Assembly: GCA_017163975.1 (NCBI GenBank)
Contig: JAFFSR010000237.1
Coordinates: 4,774,001-4,838,000, forward strand
Source of the DNA: Anastatus disparis
Taxonomy: Eukaryota; Arthropoda; Insecta; Hymenoptera; Eupelmidae
Reading direction: 5' to 3'
Length of the DNA: 64,000 nucleotides
The notes beneath the pieces were generated by a model. That model ran no database searches. It had not been told where the DNA came from and saw nothing but the letters and a program-made list of their open reading frames with translations. Shown here piece by piece: positions 39,498 through 50,825 of this stretch; the first letter of the stretch is position 1; each line of letters begins with the position of its first letter. The position numbers were made by a program, and so were the translations under genes.

Positions 39498-40102
39498 ATT
39501 TGAACAATGATTAAAAACAAAATTAACAGTTATAATATTCAAAAAATTTCAAGAAATTTGATAAAATTATAAAATAAAAAAATAGTTTAATGGTATTTTT
39601 ATGAATTTTATATTATTTAAAAAAGTTGAAACAAAAGAGCTTATTAATCAATGTCAATTTCATTCCTTTTTATTAAAAAGAATGAATTGAATAAAGTAAT
39701 ACTCGACGATTACTTGATTGATTTCTAAACTTTCTTCAGCCAAAATTGTATATTTATTTAATAGTTTGAAAGATTACGAACTTCATATCAAAAAGAATGA
39801 ATTAAATACGGAAGTACTCGATATAGTTTACTGGATATAGTTTGTATCTGAAAATGATTATATATAACTTTTGTATAACTCTATAAAACTAGATACGAAA
39901 TATAACAAAAAATCTTTTTAAAATTTATAAAGAAATTGTAGACAATTAAATATTCAAAACAAAAAAAATTAGAAAGTGAACAAAATTTGATAAAATGTTT
40001 AATTAAATTAAACATTTATGTTCAATTAATTTTTTTATGTTTAATTAATCGTAACACGATTTTTCAGTAGACGCTTGAATACATTAATTACAAATTAACG
40101 TA

Positions 40103-41224
40103 CATTTTTATCACTTCCTGAAGATGATGTCCAGGTGACCTGGACAACCTCTAGGTCGACGAAACATCATTCAGAAAGTGCATCTAGTATTATAATTGAA
40201 ATTAAAAATTTTTTTGTCACTTCCTGGAGATGATGTCCAGGTGGCCAGGATGACCTCCAGGATCACGAAACATCATTCACAAGGAAACACATATAGTATT
40301 ATCATTGAAAATATATAAATTTTTGTCACTTCCTATAGATGATGTCCAGGTGACCTAGATGACCTCCAGGTCGACAAAACATCATTCTCGAGAAAGTGAA
40401 TCTAGTATTATAATTAAAAATTTTTTGTCACTTCTTGGAGATGATGTCCAGGTGACCTGGACGACCTCCAGGTCGACGAAACATCATTCTCGAGAAAGTG
40501 AATTTAGTATTATAATTTAAAATTTTTTGTCACTTCCTGGAGATGATGTCCAGGTGGCCAGGATGGCCTCCAGGATCACGAAATATCATTCACAAGGAAA
40601 CACATCTAGTATTTTCATTGGAAATATATAAATTTTTTGTCACTTCTTGGAGATGATGTCCAGGTGACCTGGACGACCTCCAGGTCGATAAAACATCATT
40701 CTCGAGAAAGTGAATCTAGTATTATAATTAAAAATTTTTTGTCACTTCTTGGAGATGATGTCCAGGTGACCTGGACGACCTCCAGGTCGACGAAACATCA
40801 TTCTCGAGAAAGTAAATCTAGTATTATAATTTAAAATTTTTTGTCACTTCTTGGAGATGATGTCCAGGTGGCCAGGATGGCCTCCAGGATCACGAAACAT
40901 CATTCACAAGGAAACACATCTAGTATTTTCATGGGAAATATATAAATTTTTTGTCACTTCTTGGAGATGATGTCCAGGTGACCTGGACGACCTCCAAGTC
41001 GACGAAACATCATTCTCGAGAAAGTGAATCTAGTATTATAATTTAAAATTTTTTGTCACTTCTTAGAGATGATGTCCAGGTGGCCAGGATGGCCGCCAGG
41101 ATCACGAAACATCATCCACGAGGAAACACATTTAGTATTATAATTGGAAATATATACATTTTTGTCATTTCCTGTAGATGATGTTTAGGTGAGTTGGAGG
41201 ACCTCCGGGTCGACGAAACATCAT
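40103..41224 (-). repeat. FB1 right array, mirror image of left
   Basis: Inverse complement of 37441-38562, with the same units in mirrored order. Intact unit-by-unit correspondence means the two arms were copied or homogenised together after the A/B pattern arose. Confidence 0.9.
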
Positions 41225-41262
41225 TCACAAGAAAGGGTTTAGTTGATAATAAAAAAATCATA

Positions 41263-41372
41263 TTTTACATACATGTTAAACCACAGCAATTTCGAAACTC
41301 AATTGTTTCATTGTTTTTATATAAATACAATTGCTTACCGAAAATTCAATTCCAAATTATTTCCTTTAAGTC
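41263..41372 (+). repeat. Outer element, left arm segment between FB1 and FB2
   Basis: Inverse homologue of about 52515-52628. Both arms carry a short frame reading FRNS-VSLFLYKYNCLPKIQ, but substitutions between the arms are not biased towards silent positions (about five replacement to three silent), so I do not call it coding. This segment also marks how FB1 and FB2 sit side by side within one ancestral arm. Confidence 0.85.
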
Positions 41373-41454
41373 TACCCTGTTGAAAAAAACCATATGGTTT
41401 TATCATGTGGTCATCATGACCATGTAGTCATTTATGAAAAATTACTTTTGTCTC

Positions 41455-43227
41455 GCAAATTCAGAGGGTGAAAAGTTCTTTACTTTCGCCCAATTTAATT
41501 TCTCTAAAATTAAGGGGGCGCAAAGTACTTTACTCCCGCAAGTCAAATTTCTCTTAAATGAAGGGGGAGCTGTTTACTTTTCTCCCGCTAATTCAGAGGG
41601 CGAAAAGTTCTTTACTCTCGCCAAATTTCATTTCTCTAACAATAAGCGGGCGTAAAGTAATTACTCCCGCAAGTCAAATTAGTCTGAAATAAAGGGGGAG
41701 CTGTGTACTTTTCTGCGTGTCGCAAATTCAGAGGGCGAAAAGTTCTTTACTCCCGCCAAATTTAATTTCTTCGAAAATAAGCGGGCGAAAAGTACTTTTA
41801 TTACGTAAATTAAATTTTTCTTGAATTGAGCGGGAAAAAAAAATTTTTTTTTCGTAAATAAGAGGGCGAAAAGTTCTTTATTCCCGCCAAATTTAATTTC
41901 TCTAACAATAAGAGGGCGGAAAGTACTTTTCCCCCGCAAATTGAATTTCTCCTAGATTAAGCGGGAAGAAAGTATTTTTCTTTCGTAAATTCAGAGGGCG
42001 AAAAGTTCTTTACTCCCGCCAAATTTCTTTAAAAATAAGCAGGCGTAAAGTACTTTTATTCCGTGAATTAAATTTTTCTTAAATTTAGCAAAAAGAAAAA
42101 ATTTTTTTCTCGTAAATAAGAGGGCGAAAAGTTCTTTATTCCCGCCAAATTTGGTTTCTCTAAAAATAAGAGGGCGAAAAGTACTTAACTCCCGCAAGTC
42201 AAATTACTCTGGAATGAAGGCGGAGCTGTGTACTTTTCTCCTGCAAATTCAGAGGGCGAAAAGTTCTTTACTCCCGCCAAATTTCTTTAAAAATAAGCAG
42301 GCGTAAAGTACTTTTATTCCGTGAATTAAATTTTTCTTAAATTTAGCAAAAGAAAAATTTTTTCTCGTAAATAAGAGGGCGAAAAGTTCTTTATTCCCGC
42401 CAAATTTGTTTTCTCTAAAAATAAGAGGGCGAAAAGTACTTTACTCCCGCAAGTCAAATTACTCTGGAATGAAGGCGGAGCTGTGTACTTTTCTCCTGCA
42501 AATTCAGAGGGCAAAAAGATCTTTACTCTCGCTACATTTAATTTTTTAAAAATAAGCGGGCAAAAAGTACGTTACTCCCGCAAGTCAAATTACTCTGAAA
42601 TGAAGGAAGAGCTGTGTACTTTTCTCCCGCAAATTTAGTGGGCGAAAAGTTCTTTACTCCCGCCAAATTTAATTTCTCTAAAAATAAGAGGGCGAAAAGT
42701 ACTTTACACCCTCAAGTCAAATTACTCTGAAATAAAGAGGGAGCTGTGTACTTTTCTCCCGCAAATTCAGAGGGCAGAAAGTTCTTTACTCCCGCCACAT
42801 TTAATTTTTCTAAAAATAAGCGGGCGTAAAGTAATTACTCCCGCAATTCAAATTACTCTGAAATGAAGGGGGAGCTGTGTACTTATCTCCCGCAAATTCA
42901 GAGGGCGAAAAGGTCTTTACTCTCGCCAAATTTAATTTTTCTAAAAATTAGCGGGCGAAAAGTACTTTTCTCTTGCAAATTAAATTCCTCTTAAATTGAG
43001 CCAGAGCAAAGTATTTTTCTCCTGCAAATTCAGAGGGCGAAAAGTTCTTTACCTTCGCCAATTTTAATTTCTCTAAAATTAAGGGGGCGAAAAGTACTTT
43101 ACTCCCGCAAGTCCAATTACTCTTAAATAAAGAGGGAGCTGTGTACTTTTCACCCGCAAATTCAGAGGGCGAAAAGTTCTATACTCACGCCAAATTTAAT
43201 TTCTTTAAAAATAAGCGGGAGAAAAGT
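41455..43227 (+). repeat. FB2 left array
   Basis: Tandem sub-repeats of about 32-52 bases have the form gggcgaaaagttctttactcccgc followed by an AT linker (aaatttaatttctctaaaa). Three sub-types differ in core word (agttctttac, agtacttt, gtgtacttttc) and alternate, giving the larger unit. Each sub-repeat is nearly self-complementary about its agtact or agttct centre. Some units carry a long t/a run variant (near 41840 and 42100) from a fourth sub-type. Confidence 0.85.
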
Positions 43228-45460
43228 ACGCCCCTCTTCAATTAAGAAAAATTTGACTTACGGGAGTAACGTACTTTTCGCCCGTTTATTTTTAGAAAAA
43301 TTAAATGTGGCGGGAGTAAAGAACTTTTTGCCCTCTTATTTACGAGAAAAAAATTTTTTTTCTCGCTAAATAGAAGAAAAATTTAATTAACGGAATAAAA
43401 GTACTTTACGCCCCGCCTATTTTTATAGAAATTGAATTTAACGGGAGTAAAGAACTTTTTGCCCACTGAATTTGCGGGAGGAAAGTACACAGCTCCCTTT
43501 TCATTTCAGAGTTATTTGCCTTGCGGGAGTAAAGTACTTTTCGCCCTCTTATTTTTAAAGAAATAAAATTTGGCGGGAATAAAGAACTTCTCGCCCTCTT
43601 ATTTACGAGAAAAAAATTTTTTCTTCTCGCTAAATTTAAGAAAAATTTCATTTGCGGAATAAAAGTACTTTACGCCCGTTTATTTTTAAAGAAATTAAAT
43701 TTGGCCGGAGTGAAGAACTTTTCGCCCTCTGAATTTGCGGGAAAAAAGTACACAGCTCCCACTTTATTTAAAAGTAATTTGACTTGCGGGAGTAACGTAC
43801 TTTTCGCCCGCTTATCTTTAGAAAAATTAAATGTTGCGGGAGTAAAGAACTTTTCGCCCTCTGAATTTGCGGGAGAAAAGTACACAGCTCCCCCTCCATT
43901 TCAGAGTAATTTGACTTGCAGGAGTAAAGTACTTTTCGCCCTCTTATTTTTAGAAAAATTAAATGACGCGGGAATAAAGAACTTTTCGCCCTCTTATTTA
44001 CTAGAAAAAAATTTTTTTTTCTCGCTTAATGTAGGAAAAATTTAATTAACGGAATAAAAGTACTTTACGCCCGATTATTTTTAGAGAAATTAAATTTGAC
44101 GGGAGTAAAGAACTTTTTGCCCTCTGAATTTGCGGGAGAAAAGTCGACAGCTCACCCTCCATTTCAGAGTAATTTGACTTGCAGGAGTAAAGTACTTTTC
44201 GCCCTCTTATTTTTAGAAAAATTAAATGACGCGGGACTAAAGAACTTTTCGCCCTTTTATTTACGAGAAGAAAATTTTTTTTTCTCGCTAAATTTAAGAA
44301 AAATTTAATTTACGGAATAAAAGTACTTTACGCCCGTTTATTTTTAAAGAAATTAAATTTGGCGGGAGTAAATAACTTTTTGCCCTCTGAATTTGCGGGA
44401 GAAAAGTACACAGCACCCCCTTCATTTTAGAGTAATTCGACTTGCGGGAGTAAAGTACTTTACGCCCGCTTATTTTTAAAGGAATTAAATTTGGCGGGAA
44501 TAAAGAACTTTTCGCCCTCTGAATTTGCGGGAGAAAAGTACACAGCTCCCCCTCCATTTAAGAGTAATTTGACTTGCGGGAGTAACGTACTTTTCGCCCG
44601 CTTATTTCTAGAAAAATTAAATGTGGCGGGAGTAAAGAACTTTTTGTTCTCTGAATTTGCTGGAGAAAAGTACACAGCTCCCCCTTCATTTCAGAGTAAT
44701 GTAACTTGCGGGAGTAAAGTACTTTTCGCCTTCTTATTTTTAAAGAAATAAAATTTGGCGGGAATGAAGAACTTTTTGCCCTCTTGTTTACGAGAAGAAA
44801 ATTTTTTTTTCTCGCTAAATTTAAGAAAAATTTAATTTACGGAATAAAAGTACTTTACGCCCGTTTATTTTTAAAGAAATAAAATTTGGCGGGAGTGAAG
44901 AACTTTTCGCCCTCTGAATTTGCGGGAAGAAAGTACACAGCTCCCCTTCATTTAAAAGTAATTTGACTTGCGGGAGTAACGTACTTTTCGCCCGTTTATT
45001 TCTAGAAAAATTAAATGTGGCGGGAGTAAAGAACGTTTTGCCCTCTGAATTTGCGGGAGAAAAGTACACAGCACCCCTCCATTTCAGAGTAATTTGACTT
45101 GCAGGAGTAAAGTACTTTTCGCCCTCTTATTTTTAGAAAAATTAAATGACGCGGGAATAAAGAACTTTTCGCCCTCTTATTTACGAGAAGAAAATTTTTT
45201 TTTCTCGCTAAATTTAAGAAAAATTTAATTTACGGAATAAAAGTACTTTACGCCCGTTTATTTTTAAAGAAATTAAATTTGGCGGGAATGAAGAACTTTT
45301 CGCTCTCCGAATTTGCGGGAGAAAAGTACACAGCTCCCCTTCATTTAAGAGAAATTTGACTCTTGGGAGTAAAGTACTTTTCGCCCCTTAATTTTAGAGA
45401 AATTAAATTTGGCGAAAGTAAAGAACTTTTCGCCCTCTGAATTTGCGAGGCAAAAGTAAT
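43228..45460 (-). repeat. FB2 right array
   Basis: The same units as in the left array but in inverse orientation, with more composite units. Unit order is not a strict mirror of the left array, so the two arms have expanded or contracted independently since the element formed. Confidence 0.85.
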
Positions 45461-45527
45461 TTTTCATAAATGACCACATGGACATTATGACCACATGGTT
45501 AAACCATATGGTTTTTTCAACAGGGTA

Positions 45528-46357
45528 AAGCTGTAATACGTTTCATCACATAAAATAAAAAAAATTGTTGTGATATAAAATAATATTATATTTTTAAACC
45601 TTCGTTGTTTTAAAAAATACTTTTTAACAAATAATTCGGTATTTATTAAAAAATATGGATGAATTCATTCGTATCATAGTTATCAATGCGAAAACATTTT
45701 ATTCAGAAAGAGCTTTTGGACAAAAATTAAAAAACACGTTTAGTTGTAAAATAACAGAAAGCGGAAAAAATATTAAAAGTATTTTATTCCAAGTTCATTT
45801 TACTTTTCGAAACGGGTGTGGAAGGTAAAAATCACGTTACACACCAGTTTCAAATAATACTTTATACCACGAGAGCCGAATAATCATATTGAAGTTCTGA
45901 TTTTGAGGTTAGAGTGGTATAAAAGGAAGTTTTGTAATCTGTGAATTTAATAAGCTATAACTTTAATTATTGTTGCGAATATATATAAATATTTTTCACT
46001 AAATTTTCGTGAATTTTTTGTTGCTAATTTGAACGAAATTTCTGTACTTAACTTTTACTACTCACTTCTGATGAGAATTTTATGTTTTTATATTTACCTT
46101 AACTCAACTCAAAACTGAATATTGAGAATTTTTTTCAAATTAAAAACTAAATTTTGGTACAAATCAGACTTTATAATGACCTTTTTTTAGAAAGCTAACT
46201 GAGGCGATGTATTGTTTTTAAAAATTAAAAACAATACTCATATTTTGCATTGTAATTAATATTTTGGTAAGTTTGGCTTATATTTTTTATTAAAATTTGT
46301 CTTGACTCTAATCAGGACTGCGCGAGCTTTTATAATATTTTATTAGGAGATTTTTTG
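45528..46357 (+). repeat. Outer element, inner left arm
   Basis: Inverse homologue of 51690-52515. Shared blocks include cttcgttgttttaaaaaa, gagcttttggacaaaaatta and gaacgaaatttctgtactt-like sequence. The arm carries a left-only insertion at about 45802-45920 with a tttataccac/gtggtataaa inverted pair (45861-45870 and 45914-45923). It also preserves the empty site (TA at 45741-45742) for the MITE at 52158-52295. Confidence 0.85.
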
Positions 46358-47473
46358 ACGCTACTAATAAGGAGAGCATTGGGAAATAGATTTGGCTAAA
46401 ACTGCAGGATATGATTCTTTGATAACAAAAATGAACCCGTGTTTTTTCTTTTATGCTAATAGGTCCTAGAGACAAAGATATAAACAGTTTTTTAAAAAAA
46501 AGCGGTTATAAAAATCTTAATGATTAAGCAACTATAAAACCCTTACCGAATAATTTTATATGGCTTACATTAAAGTATTTAATCAGTACTTTCTTTTATA
46601 TTTTAGGCATTTTTCTGTAAAAGTTTTAGATTAGCTATTTAAGTTCTTACAAATGCTTCTTTTTATTATATTTTTTAAAAAGTAGGGTACCCCTCCTAGT
46701 ATGTGTGATTATTTAGTTTTCAAAAATTAAAAATTATTTATGTTTTACATATTTATCATTATTTTCGTAGCAATATGAAAAGCAATAAGAGTTTGCGATT
46801 TTAGGCTAGTAAGTTTCTCTGTGAAAACTGAAAGTATATGGATATTCTAAGTTTAATGGACAGATGAAAAATTCATTTTTGAAATAATTGAACTTGACAA
46901 ATGTATTGAATACTTTATGAATGTAAATCTAGACCTTGAAGCTATTAATCCCGCGAAACGTAACTCAACAAATTTTTAAGTTTATTGATTAATTTAAATT
47001 AAAAACCTCGAAAAATCAAGTCCAAAAAAGCCAACCAATAACCAAATTTATCGATTTTATTAATAAATAAAAGATGAAGTCCCATAGCAATTTGCCCCAC
47101 AAAACGCAGTAAGTCAAAGATAAGTAACTAGATCTTATAAATAAAAAAATCAAAAATCAAAAAATTTATCTTACTATCTAACATAATTTTACTTTGTTTC
47201 AGTTTTCAAAATTATATAATTGATAAGAAATTTTCAAATTAAAAATATAGTATTTATTATACAGGTGGTATTATATGAAATTGAATATGAAAACTAGTAT
47301 TATTTTCATTTTGAAAGATGTTTTGTTTGCTATATACCTGTTATCGACGAAAAGATATAGTTTTTATTATTTTGATCGTAAGTATTATTCAATAAGTTAA
47401 TGAATTTATCTAGTAACTTAAATATTTTATATAGAAAAAATAGAGTATCATTAAATAGTATATTATTCACTTA

Positions 47474-47576
47474 GGAGTAGTAAAACGAAAAATGACTTAA
47501 ACCGTATGTTAAATGTCACCCGAGCCGAAGGCGAGGGTGACAAACATACGATTTAAGGGATTTTTCATTTACTCCC
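47474..47576. repeat. Palindrome with gtcaccc/gggtgac centre
   Basis: The arms pair from ggagtagtaaaa...aaaaatgacttaaa on the left to tttaagggatttttcattta on the right, and meet at gtcacccgag ccgaagg cgagggtgac. The centre is GC-rich while the outer stem is AT-rich. Confidence 0.85.
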
Positions 47577-47593
47577 GTGGAGAATATACGATT

Positions 47594-47679
47594 TTTTTAC
47601 ACAGGCAGCGTACAGTGGGTACCTTACTTTTCGCTGAGAGGGAGTAAAGTACCTACTGTACGCGCCCTGTGTAAAAATA
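47594..47679. repeat. Palindrome with tttttacacagg ends
   Basis: tttttacacagg...gcgtacagt pairs with actgtacgcgccctgtgtaa around a centre containing ttacttttcgctgagaggga. The central dyad (ggtaccttactt / gagtaaagtacc) resembles the FB2 sub-repeat core. Confidence 0.85.
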
Positions 47680-48582
47680 CAATTTTTCATGCTAACGAAT
47701 TACGAAGATTTCAACGTAATCTACATTGGCTGTAACTCATGGTCGCATTTTCAAAGCAAATGAGGTATGTCTTCAGATATTTATGATACAATTTCACTAT
47801 GTATATTGTAAACAATTCTTCGTCATTTTAACACATCAGAGTGTTTCAGCTGAAACAAGAGTTTTTTGAGTTACAATTTACACATAATATTTGTGTAATA
47901 TAAAAATAGTTTCATAATATAAAGCGTTCGTCATAGATTTAGCCACTATAGTGATTTTCCTGGGTTAAACGAACCCACAACCTCTAAGCAATTCATAAAC
48001 TCAAATTGATTTTATGGAGATCAAATTTTTCAAATAACTCTTGTTAATTTATTTATACAATATAAACATATAAGAATGCTTAATTAGATTATATGAGAGT
48101 CTTGTTAAAAATGTGGTTTTTGAAATTTATTAATATTAATTAAAATTTTATGGAATTGAATATCACTCAAATACGCTTTGTGTAAGCCTATTTCCTTGTT
48201 AGATAAAAAGTTGGCAACTGCTTTGGCATTATGCTTTTCCGTAGAGCTCATTGAGTTAAAAAAAATTTAATATGTTAAAAATTTTATTTTATTTCTAATA
48301 TGATACAAAGTAATTGTGAATTAAAAAAATTCATGAATACAGTTGAATTTTGTACTGATTTCTTCAAATATCTGGTAAAATCATAAAAATTAAAAATAAC
48401 ATTATATATTCTTAATTAATGTAACGCAAATTTTATGCAAATGTTCATAAAATCCATTCTGCTCTAAATTAGTTAATAACCTCATGCAAGCAAAAAATTA
48501 CATTTATTCCTGCCTCATCAATAATGGTCATTTTATTAACTTTAAAAGCGGTCCAAAAGAAAGATATATCTGACTTCTAAAA

Positions 48583-48620
48583 TTTGGCGGGAGGAACGTA
48601 CTTTTCTCCTGCTAAATTAG
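48583..48620 (-). repeat. Isolated FB2-like unit
   Basis: The sequence aatttggcgggagga-acgtacttttctcctgc matches the right-array orientation of FB2 units (ggcgggagtaaagaacttttcgccc type) but stands alone about 3 kb away. It is either a remnant of another FB2-family element or the kind of single-copy precursor from which the arrays grew. Confidence 0.6.
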
Positions 48621-48855
48621 AAACTTATAAATGATTAATATTTTATTAATAAATTATTGATTTTTATTAGGATTAAAGTATTCATTAAATAAACTAATAA
48701 AAATAATTTGAAAAATATCAAATTTCAATACAAATCGATTTATTATAAAATTGTAAACATTTTAATACTAAATTTTTAATTTCAATTATTTTAGATTGTA
48801 CCCTCTTTTTTCAAGTTAGTAAAATAGCCACTGTTTATGTAAGAATATAGTACAT

Positions 48856-48925
48856 TATGCAACTTGAAAGTAAAATCGCATATTTCTTCCAAGGGAGAAA
48901 ATATACTTTATTCTCGTGTTGCATA
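48856..48925. repeat. Palindrome with tatgcaac ends
   Basis: tatgcaac at 48856 and gttgcata ending at 48925 bound an imperfect inverted repeat (gaaagtaaa... and ...tttattctc). Terminal words are similar to the palindrome at 33332-33448. Confidence 0.7.
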
Positions 48926-49154
48926 TTTTACTTTATTCCTACCCATGGCCACTTTATTAACTGCAAAAAAGCGGGTTCAATTGAGGTAGATTTATTTTTA
49001 TAGATGAAATCTTTAAAACATAAAGTTAAAAGTAACTGTGATTAATTTAAATTTGTATTTTTAAAGTTTCGTATATTTTATTATGTATTTTAATCAATAT
49101 TGTCAATAATTGAATAAACAAATATTAGTAATTGTTAAATCAAAATGTCAAATA

Positions 49155-49290
49155 AATACATACATACATTCATATATACACACTTTCCGCAAACCAATTT
49201 TTTAGACTCTCTGAGTTTATGCACAAATTAATCAAAATATACAAAAATTTTTTTGATAAATACAATGCTTTTTCTATGAGAAAGCAAAAT
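49155..49290 (+). mobile_element. Retroelement-like 3' segment, copy 1
   Basis: Shares with 50880-51057, in the same orientation, a CA-rich start, then the words gcaaaccantttt, gactctctg and tatgagaaagcaaaa in the same order and similar spacing. Such a layout is reminiscent of insect non-LTR retrotransposon 3' ends, but I see no reverse transcriptase and cannot name the family. Confidence 0.6.
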
Positions 49291-49588
49291 TACAATATAT
49301 TGAATATTTAATTATATTAAACTACATTGAATTGATACATGATTTAATTAAGTAAATAGGCTTCAATGATTATTTATATCATCAAAATCTATGATTTCTA
49401 TTGTTTTTTATAATTAATTCGTAATAAATAAAAATAAATAATAAGAAATGACATTAAAAAGCACGACAGTTAGAGATTCAATATATTTTAATTCTTTCTA
49501 ATAAGGTTAGGCTTACAGAATGCGTTTTTAAAATTAATTTAATTTCATGAATTTTTAAATAAATTTTAATTTATTTGAAATAGTTAAT

Positions 49589-49695
49589 TATGATACAAGA
49601 GTCATATGAGGCATTTTAAAGCATAGCCAGTTCAGCGCTTGAGCAAAGGTGCTAACGTTGTGCTGTAAAATGACTCATATGATTCGCGTATCATA
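49589..49695. repeat. Palindrome with tatgatac ends
   Basis: tatgatac...gagtcatatgag...cattttaaagca on the left pairs with tgctgtaaaatgactcatat...gtatcata on the right around a loop near 49640. The stems are long with few mismatches. Confidence 0.85.
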
Positions 49696-50130
49696 TACTT
49701 ATTTATAACATGTGTGTCTTATTCGCTCAAACTATCTGTACTCTTAAAAATCAATTAAAAACAAATACTAGGCGTCCCACGAATGATAATTTCGAAAAAG
49801 AAAGCAAATTTTATAGATTAACAATCGGTATTACGTTTACATACAATGACATTCTCTGTCACGACATAGGTTGATGAAGTATAGACGTATAAATATATAT
49901 TGCGCAAGATTATCGATACACACTATTCGTAAAAAATTGTTAACTTTATAATTAAAGTATAGTTGTTCTTTAAGCTTTAATAAATAGCAATCATAATAAT
50001 TTGAAAGATATTTTCAATAGGATCCAATAAAGATTCAATTTTAAATGTACAGCATTTATGACTTGAAAAAGAAATAAAACTCAAAGTCAAAACTGAAAGT
50101 ATTATGTTCTTGTCTTAATATGCACCTTAA

Positions 50131-50775
50131 GGTGGCTCAAGCGATTTTTTCTAAAATTGTGAAACCATCCAAAATTTGTATTAAAATATTCTTTATATCG
50201 TAATATTTCGATATTTATTTTGAAAAATAGAGGTTGACGAACTATTCTTAAAGAAAAAGATGTTTTAATAATTGTAATTAATACATGTGCTTTTATGGGA
50301 CTGAATCATAAATTAGGTTTTACGTTAATATAAAAAAGTACAAGTTAAAATAAAAATTATACACTTATAGTTTGTTTCACAAAGATCATTTTTCAAGAAG
50401 AAAAAAAGGACTTGACGAAGAAATACAAGAGAAAATAAATCTAAAAGAATGCCAAGTAGAATTTGCTACACATTATGGCAGCTTCTGCGCATGCGCGTCA
50501 GATACAGACGCCATACGTAAAGCTAACGTGCGTTCAGAGTGCTTGTAACCAACAAAACAGCAGGGACGTACCAAAGTAAAACTTTTAATGAGAAACAAAA
50601 CAAAAAATTTTTTTTTTTTTTCTTTTTTATTACTTTTGATTACTTAAAATTGTTTTCTTATCATAAGAAATAATCAATAATACTATTTAATTAGTTATAA
50701 TAGCTCTATCAATAAAAACATTTTGATGTCGCAGACAGGGCCCCGCTTGATACGGCACCAAGCGCTTGAGCCACC
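50131..50775. mobile_element. 645-bp element, TIR GGTGGCTCAAGCG, TTAA flanks
   Basis: GGTGGCTCAAGCG begins at 50131 and its inverse complement ends at 50775. TTAA precedes and follows (50127-50130 and 50776-50779). TTAA is the piggyBac-type target, but a TA-targeting family with AGGTGGCTC termini fits equally. There is no coding capacity. A GC-richer patch (gcgcatgcgcg) lies near 50490-50500. Confidence 0.85.
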
Positions 50776-50825
50776 TTAACTTAATAAAATGATTCTAAAC
50801 TTAAATCTACGCTAAGAAATCTAAG

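Larger units (their letters stand above)
37403..41262. mobile_element. FB1: near-perfect giant palindrome with tandem-array arms
   Basis: Every matched pair of positions sums to 78665: ends 37403 and 41262, internal frames 37831 and 40834, inner arm ends 39167 and 39498. The two 1765-bp arms therefore have no net length difference. The only discrepancy I noticed is the split of an A/T run near 38455 versus 40210. The terminal word is TATGATTTTTTTATTATCAA; a TA at each end could be the target duplication. Each arm has an outer array of about 105-bp units and an inner non-repetitive 600-bp stretch. The 330-bp loop encodes nothing. Identical 65-codon frames on opposite strands are consequences of the palindrome. 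Confidence 0.9.
41375..45525. mobile_element. FB2: foldback element of inverted ~130-bp composite arrays
   Basis: The ends are CCCTGTTGAAAAAA and its inverse complement, followed inward by aaccatatggttt and a catgtggtcat block on both sides. TA flanks both ends (41373-41374 and 45526-45527). Inside are two tandem arrays in opposite orientation meeting near 43228. The composite unit is about 130 bp, made of three sub-repeats sharing gggcgaaaagtact and tactcccgc cores. The arms differ in length (about 1.85 versus 2.3 kb), unlike FB1. The many short repetitive frames on both strands are artefacts of a 132-bp period divisible by three. Confidence 0.9.

Noticed and set aside
41194..41427. Frame shared with the right arm (52513-52731) reading FRNS-VSLFLYKYNCLPKIQ
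   Set aside because: The shared part is under 40 codons and differences between arms are mostly replacements, so there is no sign of coding constraint.
43701..44045. Repetitive 114-codon frame with a 44-residue period, plus similar frames on both strands of FB2
   Set aside because: The repeat period (132 bp) is a multiple of three, so frames stay open by chance; they appear on both strands and are broken in other units.
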